Below are positions 55,601-64,000 of a stretch of DNA of 64,000 nucleotides, one piece after another. The position numbers and the translations under genes were made by a program. The stretch is from Hermatobates lingyangjiaoensis. Lineage: Eukaryota; Arthropoda; Insecta; Hemiptera; Hermatobatidae. Under the pieces are notes generated by a model. That model had not been told where the DNA came from. It searched no databases and worked only from the letters and a program-made list of their open reading frames with translations. The stretch spans positions 806,001-870,000 of the forward strand of contig JAPFBL010000035.1 in assembly GCA_026182355.1 (NCBI GenBank), given 5' to 3'. Every line of letters starts with the position of its first letter. The first letter of the stretch is position 1.

Positions 55601-58341
55601 ATAGTCACCTCAAGCATGTCATGAGGTCGTTTACATACAGATCTCTAAAAACAAATTGTAGAAAATTGGCAGGATATTATTAGTAGGATTTTCACTCTAA
55701 AGATCAATTTGCTTCAATCAAAATACTTTTCCAACAACTGTTGTCATTACATTTTTTTAAGTTCTAAATGTATTAGTTATGTTAAACGAGTCTGATTGCA
55801 CTCCGCCTCTAGAATGTGAAATGTATTTAATGATACTTCAGATGCAATATTACTTGAAGCATCAAATACTTATCACCCTTTAGTGGTAAAAGAACCTTCT
55901 TTTATTTAATTATGTGGTATGTACAAACATTTTTCAAATTAGTGTCTTCATTTGATATTATTTTCAAGTGTTTTAATACCCCGAACTCTTATAAATTTGA
56001 ATATTCAAAACGAAATCGTATTTGAGTAATAATCACCTTTGAAGGACAAGTAGCCTCATGTAATGCCCATTGAATCACCTAGTTCTGAATTATCACCCTT
56101 CAAGGGTATATTGTGCATAATAACTTCGAAAATTTACATAGATGTGTGATTGGTACTACTATAAATTTCTCCATACAGTTCAACACTTCCTGTCAGTTAG
56201 CTTACACTCTTCAAATTTCCAAAATCCCTGAATTGAATTAATTATTAATCTTGTAATATAGTGATTAATAACACAGTTATCAAATTTGACCCATTCCAAG
56301 TGAAAATAACCTTACCAGCAAAACCATTTAAACTGTCAAGCAAACCCTTTTACAATTAAAGTCTTTCATTCCTGTCCTAAACTCTTGCAACTTCCAACAA
56401 AAGTGGAAAGGTGAAATTACTCAAATTGATGATTATTTTCAACATTTGAGGAAGACGCAATGTTTTGTCACAGATTAGTTGACTCCTGCATACTACTGTG
56501 CACATTAACATTTGTTATTTAATTTGATTAATATTAGTAACAATAATTTGGTAAGGTAGAAGGATCCATTTCCCGCACAGCTAATAACCTTCTGACTTAC
56601 GATCAACAAATCAAAGTATGCTTATACAAATTTTAGAATTGAGGCAATTGAATACAATTCTATCATCTTGACTTTCACTTCATGATGTGGAATAAAAAGA
56701 GATTTAAATTTCCTACAATAATATAAAACATAATTTCCGTTGCACAATTTACATATTTTCTTGGAAGACTATTAGTTATATTTGAAGTGATAAGTTTTCA
56801 TAACATTGATTTAAAATTTGATGGATAATTTTGGTATGATGAATTATACAAAGATTAAAGAGTTCTATTTTTTCAATATGTCCAAAATAGTGAACATATG
56901 CTTTCAAAAATCTTTTAGATTAGCCATATAGAGTTTCTCAAACTCAATGAAAGTTTAACTGTTTAATTTATTTGCAATTTTGTGTATTAGCAGCCATACG
57001 ATTGCTTTGTTGGTTAACCAAATGACGGTGTAAATAATAATATAATTATATTCAGATTAATTATAATTCATTATATATTATTCAGATATTATATAATTTA
57101 AACACTTATAACATCATATTAAAATAAAAATGTAATATTTAATTATAATGTGATATAAAAAAATTTAATATTATTCAGTTTAAACAAAATTAATATTGCC
57201 GAATTATATTTGCTTAGTTGTTTATTTTTCTTAGAAAATTATTTTTTGGTATACTCAACGTCATTGAGTAATTCTCTCCCAAAGTTTCTAATGGTGAAAT
57301 AATCTGCTGCACATTCCCTTTCAATTTCCCATTACAAAATAAACTGTGTCATTTTTTATAAGTCCTATAAAAATTGCGTAGCATATTTTCAAGTAGTTGA
57401 ACTAAAGGTATTGATTAAAGTTTGATTCGTTTTTATTAATATTATGAATGTTAACGGATTGGGTTGGGACTGATTTCCGTTACAAGTACTAATAACCCCT
57501 TGGGATTGAGCAACTAAAGGAAATATTCATCTTGAAATATACTTCATTCCCAATCATGTCACCTTTATCACCATTAATTTGATTCTGAACTTGAATAAAG
57601 TTTAGTTCAGTGGAGTATTTTTCCATTTTTATCTCAATTTCAGCAGAACTATTTGTGCCTTCACAGAAACAGAAACTGAGTAGGTGCTAAATGTGGCTTA
57701 CTCGGCGTTGACAATGCCACTATTCTTAATTCATTGCTTTAATCCATCAATTGAAATAACATATAATAATTTCTAAACGAATGACCTTAGTTTTACTTGC
57801 AGCTCAGATTTATTGAATAATATTTATCTCTTCAATTCGCATACACTGACGTTTATCTGGTAGCGAGGACAAAAAACGAATGAGTCTAACATGGATGGTA
57901 AATTTAACGTAAAAAATAGGTCGAAGGAAAACATTGAAAGATATATACTTTACTCATCAATCAAAACTGAAGTACTTTTATCTTTATTCTATCAGTTGAA
58001 CAGAAAGTTCCCAAGGCAATTTTGGTAACAAACTAAACAACAACTATGACAAATATATATCCATAGATATCATAAAAAAAAACCTTCGAAATTGGACTCG
58101 GAGGATTTAAAATATGTAAATACCTCGGAATATAGAAATTGAATTTCTTCATAATTGCTATACTTTTGGTAACAATGTTTGATGTTTTGCTTTAATGTGT
58201 TCTGTTCAATGTTAGTGAGAAAGTATGTGTATTGTGTGTGTCTACATCTAACCCATGCTCACTAAGCATGGGTCAAGATTTGTTTATGTACAGCACTAAA
58301 GTAAAGTAAACAGGTACTATAGTACCTCCGTCAATCCTCAC
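52628..58341. other. Cyclase intron between e1 and e2
   Basis: Contains the Penelope fragment at 52915-53090 and a (TA)n run at 54268-54293. The rest, about 5 kb, has no feature I can support. An inverted pair CCCATGCT/AGCATGGG at 58252 is small. Confidence 0.6.
52915..53090 (+). pseudogene. Penelope-like GIY-YIG fragment, short
   Basis: Plus-strand reading gives KEGCICRIPCGGCNSSYVG, a stop, then MGKSLQGQ, and after a further stop VLKSRNKCFPVKQTDLRKDS. The 'YxIxCxxCxxxYVGxTGKSLxxR' pattern is a third GIY-YIG lineage. It has several stops and no flanking coding sequence. Confidence 0.7.
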
Positions 58342-58469
58342 CTGATGGCGTCAATCATCTGCAGCCCCATGTTGACGCAGTTGCAGGCGTGGTTAGGCCG
58401 TGACACTGGCAGGCCCGACACGCAGTAGTAACAGTCTCCCAGAATCTTAATCCGCATGCACTGATTGTC
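58342..58469 (-). CDS. Adenylyl cyclase exon e1: C1a core with GDCYYC
   Basis: The 128-bp exon starts in phase 0 after TTGTTGCAG and ends two bases into a codon before GTGAGG. It begins [20 protein letters not shown] and ends at MGLQMIDAI plus a split Arg codon. The Asp of GDCYYC is the second metal-binding aspartate of the C1 catalytic site. The first one (in the FADIVGFT-type motif) belongs to an upstream exon that I do not find between 58470 and 64000. The exon is clearly richer in GC than its flanks. Preceding residues in the open frame (58470-58526) are intron, not protein. Confidence 0.95.
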
Positions 58470-61400
58470 CTGCAACAAATTATCCCCTTCAACAAAAAAC
58501 AAACTCCAGTTTCGATTCATATTCATGTATGGCGCATGCAGTCTTAGTGTTTAAATAATTTTCATATTTCATAAATCCTATATGACAATAGTGTCAACGG
58601 GGAAACCACAAAAAATAATTTTGAAATGGAATAGAATTATTCAACCAAATATAACTTGTGACCCTTACGAGAGATGGTATTTGGTTAAAACATTCAATCT
58701 TTGGTACTGACTGAATACTTGCTGTATAACCCATAGTAAGTAATTTTGAAATGGGATTAAGAACTTCCGATAATAAATTTCATTATCACTTCAGAATTTA
58801 TCGTTTACACATACTTGCGACCTTTTGCGTGACAGCCGTTTCTCGTAAAGATAAATCATACCAAGTCAAAGAAAAAATACACTAAAATAAGGTACTTTTT
58901 TCTTGTCAAGAGGTTTGTTTTTGTAATTATAATTTTGTTTATAATCTAGCCAGCACTCCACTTATAATGAAATATAATAAATAATACATTCATGAATATG
59001 TAAATAAATAAACAAATAAATGTAAGCGCAATTATGAAATGTTCCTTATTTTTTCTGGTACTTAATTTTAAAGGCATTTTTAAGTTTAAAGGCAAAGTTT
59101 TAATTTTAATTTTAAAGGCACACAGTGATCCCAGCTTGGCGATGAAAATAGTTTTCCATACTATTGTATAACAAAATTAAAAATCCATATATACTCTGGA
59201 CAAAAATACTCAAAATAAATAAAATGATATAATAATTGAAAATTTATATGCAAGAAAAATAGAATATCTATTTGAATAAACAACCTTGCTTACTTAAGAG
59301 TCAACAATTCCCCCTGTACTAAATTTTACTAAGTTGGAGAAAAAAAAAACCAAATATGCTACTTTCACCTTTCTCAGGAACATAAATTCCTGGTCTGTTT
59401 GAATATAGTGTTTACAGTATAAATATATAATGAAAAATAAGTTTGTTTTTCTCGGTATTGCCATGTAGACAAAAAATACATTAAAATTAAGAATTCTCTT
59501 TTCTTCGAAGGAACTTTATTATTTTACAGTTACTAACTTACCATTTACAAATTACCAAATTACAGTTTCCAATTACCATTAATTGGTAATACAAATTAAT
59601 TGGTGATACAAAAGAACCCTTTTACTAAAATGCAACATTACCAACTTAAAGGATAAAAGTCTTATAAATTAATAAATAAATACGTTTGTCCTACTAATCG
59701 AAAATTTCCATACAATACAAATACAAGAAACTAAAATATTCAAACATTTATAGGTAAACTATACGTAAACATTTTATAATTTTCTAAAAAAAATTGTAGC
59801 AACTCTATGTATAGTTGAATTAATACAGAAACATTACCTTAGGTTGTAATATTATGTCAGAAAAAAAGGGCTACATTAACAACTTATAAAAGAGAAAATC
59901 AGTAGTAGTAAATGTTAAGTTAATGGTAGTAAATAGAAGTAAATGTTAGACTGCAGAGTTATATCACTTGCTGAAGAGAAGAGAGATATATATTATTGAG
60001 TTCAAAATATAATTATGGAGTCTATTTCATGGAGTGCAAACAACTATTAAAGAGCTTTTAAAGAAGTCCAATAAAATGTACATAAAAGCATAAAAAGTAC
60101 TTGATTGAGCTGTGATAACGAAAATAAAGTAGCAAATTAGTTCTGAATCTATGATGTTAGGGATAAAATCTATGACCATAGGGAAAAAACGAGTACCGTG
60201 AAGATTAGGTGTCCTAGAGAGTGATTTTGCTATACAATCAACTTAGTTGTTAAAGTACAAAATTCATGACAGAATATAAACATTGCTCTTAGATGCAATT
60301 TTCTCATTGATAACATAAAAAAATAAAGCTTAAAGCCATAATGTAACAATTTCAAATTTTCAGGACTGGTGAATCAACTTCACTAAAACCGATGTTGGTT
60401 CTAAAAAGTACAAACAGAACAGTTAAACAGAATGAAGTACGAATGATACATACTACGTCTTACTTTTAATATTTTTAAACTCTTAATGGTCATCGTAAGG
60501 CGATAAAGTGGTACGTTGAGAAGACGATAATCATCTGAAGAGATTCACATAAAAGTAGACCGGTGCCGGTTTACCACAACGAAAATAAAAACTATGATAT
60601 AGCTATCGCTGAAGAAGAAAATTAACTTGAAAAAAGGGAGGTAAACTTAAATAAAAGTTAACAAAATTACAAATGAATAAAGATAATTTTAACAGCACTG
60701 GATAAATTTTTTTCAGTATCAATTTTTATTTATCATTTCTGTTGTTTTCTCCCTTTTAAATAAGATGAATTTCATTCATTCAGAAAATATTTTTCCCCTT
60801 TAGCACTTAGATTCTGATTTATTTTACCTCGATAAAATAGTAACTTAACACGATTTTTTATGACAACATGAACTTAAAAGAACTAACAACCCAAGCCTCT
60901 CTGTGGTTTTCCTATTATTTTTCTCGTCGGAAGTTAGTTTAGTACAATTATGGCTTGATATATATATAAGGGGAAAATATCTATACTCTACTGAAACTAC
61001 CTTAACATGTAATCTATATAGCAGATGTTTAAATTTTAATAATTAATATTAGAATCAAATATACATAATAAAGTATGTATAAACCATCAACGTGGCATTA
61101 GAATATAAAAAAAAAACACTTCTTATTTTTTTAAGACTTATCTTAAAATATAGACTAGCAGAATTCAATTAGAGATTAGGCAGTCATCTAGCTAGCCGCA
61201 ATCTAAATGAGAATAATTAATTTCCTTGTTCTTTTTAACATTAATTTGAAATAATGACAGATGGTTTTCTTGCATTTTTTTAATTAACCTTTTTTTTTAA
61301 TATAATGTTAACTTCATATCAAAGTAGGTAGATCGTAATTTGTTGCGCAAATCCTATATCGGTGTTGATTATAGATCCTACCAGATTAAAAATTAGGTTT

Positions 61401-63549
61401 GTTTGGAAATACTCTCATCATCAGGGTTGTTACAAAAAATGTACTTAATTTCTTAATTGGCACTCATTTTAGTTACAGCCGACAGATATGAGTGATTATA
61501 GGCCGGGGAATCTATATTATCTCTTACACAAGTATGTCAGAGTGTAGATTTACCTTGCACTGGTACTAAAAAAGCTTGGGTTGATAATTCCTTACACTCG
61601 TCCTTTGCGAATTAAAAAACTTAGAGTTATAAAGAAGACACAGTTCTCCCATCTTCAGGATTAACGGCAAGCATGTTACATGTTAGCGGTATGATGAAAT
61701 GTAGAAATAAAACTTTAAGATTCACCTACTGACACATACTACAGTTTGTATTGTGTAAAATCACTGTAGTCTGTATTTCAGTGGTGCTGGTTTTTGAAGA
61801 GATAATTGTCAAGAAAAAATTTTATTTTTCAAATTTTCCGTACATTTTGTAAAATTCAATGGGCAAAAATATGACTAATTTTAGGATACAACATTCACTA
61901 ACCATGGGTGAGCCACATTACTGGTGGCACGTAGTGTCACCTATCCATGTTGTAATCACGTCTCATGTTGCTTAACTTCAGTGTTCTAGTGGAAACCGAT
62001 GTATTAAACATACATTTGACCCTTGACCGATAACAAACATAAAGTGTTATCGTGTGATTATTTTGTAATCGTTGGCATAAAAAGACATAAGAAGTATACT
62101 TAACTAGACACATGTTTCTTTTGTAATCTATATAGATAATATATGAGATAATATCTAGTGAGAAAATGGAGACAGTTTGAAGCGGGAATCGGTTAAAGAC
62201 CTGCACGATTAATCACACTCTATCTCGCTCTTTCTCATTCTCTCTCCCTCATGGAATAATCCTATTACCGCAATCTCTAACCCTCGTGAACCGACCTCTA
62301 CAGGTCCCACGTAATCGCATTGATTGCTTATTGCACTGGTAACGCTCCTGGCTTCATATCCTTCGAATAAATTGCTTTAAAATAACCCACTTCACTTCAA
62401 GATTTTGGTGTAATTTGAAAATATTCTACATTCAAACTAACATTTAGGTATTTCTTCAATATTTACATGTTTAAAGTATTGAGAAATTAATGTCATATTA
62501 ACTAGCGCAATTAATAATTAGTAATGCTGTGCTTTTTAAATTTTATTTGTCAATTATCATAAATGTTAAAATTTCCATCATCCAAATGTTAAAATGGAGA
62601 TCTTCATCGAATAAAATATATTAATGTAATAACAGAATAAAAAAGATATTACTTCCAAGTGGAACCATACAAAACTAGTAAATCAATCTTCCAAAACACA
62701 TTGGAAAAACCTGGAGTGATCTGCACACGACTTTACTATAATGTTCTTCATAAATATTATACATAAGCGAATGTATTATCAAAATCATTCACATTTATTT
62801 TGATATTACCATGTCAATTTTAATAATTTAACATTAAATTTGATCTCATTGATAGAAGAATGTATAACATATAGTGATAACATATAGAATCAAAAGACAA
62901 TATTTGTCGTTTTCGGTCTAATATTTCTACATAAAATATTCAAAATTCAGTAATTTTTCTTCAGCAATTAAGATATAAATATATGAATTTTAATTTTTTT
63001 ATAACTACTAGAAAAGCGGGTTATAGTTATTACTTGTTTTGATAAAAAAAATGGGACAATGTTCAATTCCTTGCTTCAATATTACCCAAAAACTAATGGT
63101 TCCTTTTTACCGCAGAATGATATATGGTATATATTTGAAAAATGTCGTAAGGACTAACTGAAAGAAGATACAAATAAATTATTTAAACGTATTTAGTAGC
63201 CACTGACTCATCCACAGGCAGGCAGATATTACCAAAAATTAATTTAATAGGCATCTAAATGTGTAAATGTACTTTTAAAGAAAAACTTTCCGTTCAACAC
63301 TATACTTCATAGTAACTGACTAAGAAATCTGCTATGCGACGCCGTACAATATTCATTAACATCGCAATAAATACAAATACATCTACGGAGATCAAAAAAA
63401 TGAATTAATTTTTCCCCAGAATCGTAATTAGAAATTATTGTATGTAATAAATAAACTATTAGAAACAATTATCACTTTGCTATCATGTATTATACAATAA
63501 AAAAATCCATTATCTTATTATGAATGGTTTGTTATATATACACTTACTA

Positions 63550-63735
63550 TATTTATATATAAAGATCTAAACCACAGTAGAAATCAGAACAATGACAGAT
63601 CTTTCAATCAAGAGTGTTCCTCGTCAGAGTCCAGAATGATGCTCTGAAGAGGACCACTAGTTTTGGTTGAAAGATCTTAGTAACTTACTTCTCTGATTTC
63701 TTACTGTAGTTTAGATGTTGATTTTTTTTTACATG
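63550..63735. repeat. Inverted pair, family B, with (TA)n on the right
   Basis: The left half (minus) GATCTAAACCACAGTAG...CAGATCTTTCAATC and the right half GGTTGAAAGATCTTAGT...CTACTGTGGTTTAGAT-type flank pair imperfectly. The minus copy has G at the cleavage position and is likely inactive. Confidence 0.8.
63640..63682 (+). ncRNA. Hammerhead ribozyme candidate, family B with compensated stem II
   Basis: Core CTGAAGA (63644-63650); extra G; stem II GACCA (63652-63656) with TGGTT (63664-63668); GAA; AGATCT; T; predicted cut after 63678. Compared with 35 kb the innermost stem II pair has changed from G-C to A-T on both sides, which keeps pairing. Stem I is TGCT against AGTA, with one G-T. Confidence 0.68.
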
Positions 63736-63850
63736 TTTATTATAAAATGTTGTTATATATATATATATTATTATATTATTATATTATATATATATAATAT
63801 TGGGTCTCTAACCGTCTCTGAAGCAGTGCGCTTGGTTTCCCTTTCTTATC

Positions 63851-63884
63851 TCTCCTGAAGACGGTTCAAACCGAAAATTCGAGA
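63851..63884 (+). ncRNA. Hammerhead ribozyme candidate, family A
   Basis: Same as 49711-49744 except C instead of A at the cleavage position (UUC, also allowed). Single orientation: preceded by (TA)n (63758-63799) and the body CTCTAACCGTCTCTGAAGCA, followed by (TA)n (63937-63958) and (TG)n. Confidence 0.7.
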
Positions 63885-63960
63885 CTGTAAGTGTGTTCTT
63901 TTGATTTCTCTATGTTTCTTTGTCTATATTGAACTATATATATATATATATATATATATG

Positions 63961-63962
<2 letters not shown>

Positions 63963-64000
<38 letters not shown>
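63963..64000. repeat. (TG)n microsatellite at window end
   Basis: About 38 bases of alternating GT, possibly continuing beyond the window. Confidence 0.95.

Larger units (their letters stand above)
4684..58469 (-). other. Adenylyl cyclase gene (ADCY2/Ac76E-like), 3' part, 15 exons seen
   Basis: Membrane adenylyl cyclases convert ATP to cyclic AMP and 3',5' diphosphate at the plasma membrane, under control of G proteins. They have two six-helix membrane cassettes, each followed by a cytoplasmic catalytic domain (C1a, C2a). Fifteen minus-strand exons, all with AG acceptors and GT donors and with matching phases except at one gap, give about 670 residues, from GDCYYC in C1a to the C-terminus. 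Signature strings such as [20 protein letters not shown] (C1) and [17 protein letters not shown] (C2) place it in the ADCY2/4/7 group and closest to arthropod Ac76E. The family is usually about 1,100-1,300 residues. The N-terminal half is therefore outside the window, and a segment for helices 10-11 is unplaced between 17220 and 25413. The subgroup assignment rests on recalled family motifs, not a search. Confidence 0.95.
58470..64000. other. Upstream cyclase intron, continues beyond window
   Basis: No exon with the C1 metal-binding motif is seen, so the next upstream exon lies past 64000. 58530-63550 is AT-rich with no recognisable feature. The last 450 bases hold family B and A ribozymes. 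Confidence 0.65.

Overview
This window is a stretch of animal nuclear genome. The DNA is strongly AT-rich, one protein-coding gene is broken into short exons with GT-AG borders, and the introns are several kilobases long and full of retroelement debris. The exon protein sequence most resembles the arthropod (insect-type) adenylyl cyclase related to vertebrate ADCY2/4/7 and Drosophila Ac76E, so an arthropod, probably an insect, is my best guess. I see no bacterial, plasmid or viral gene organisation.

The backbone is one minus-strand gene. Fifteen exons with compatible intron phases run from 58469 down to a stop codon at 4684-4686. They encode the second part of catalytic domain C1a (e1-e3), the C1b linker (e4-e6), transmembrane helices 7-9 (e6-e8), a glycosylatable extracellular segment (e9), helix 12 with the start of C2 (e10), and the complete C2a domain (e11-e15). 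The amino-terminal half (helices 1-6 and the first metal-binding aspartate of C1) must lie beyond position 64000. One or more exons for helices 10-11 should lie between 17220 and 25413, but I could not place them. The visible catalytic residues are intact, so this looks like a working gene.

The introns and the downstream flank carry tandem arrays: 27-bp units right after the stop codon, 44 bp at 11 kb, 60 bp at 11.9 kb and about 125 bp at 46.4 kb. They also carry tRNA-derived SINEs (5.8, 35.7 and 37 kb), a LINE RNase H fragment (13.8 kb), a hAT transposon remnant with an 8-bp target duplication (21.6-22.3 kb), and at least four fragments of Penelope-like retroelements with GIY-YIG endonuclease tails (37.7-38.2, 48.7, 50.3-50.7 and 52.9-53.1 kb).

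The most interesting system is a set of small RNA motifs that fit type I hammerhead ribozymes. I group them into at least five sequence families (A-E). They occur on both strands, and most sit in head-to-head palindromes bounded by (TA)n runs. The core CTGANGA...GAA is kept while stem I, stem II and stem III vary with compensating changes. All share a very short self-complementary stem III and one additional nucleotide between the core and stem II. Family A also lies just downstream of a Penelope-like reading frame. The largest palindrome (49161-49797) has two 297-bp arms that match without any difference I could find, each carrying an apparently intact ribozyme.
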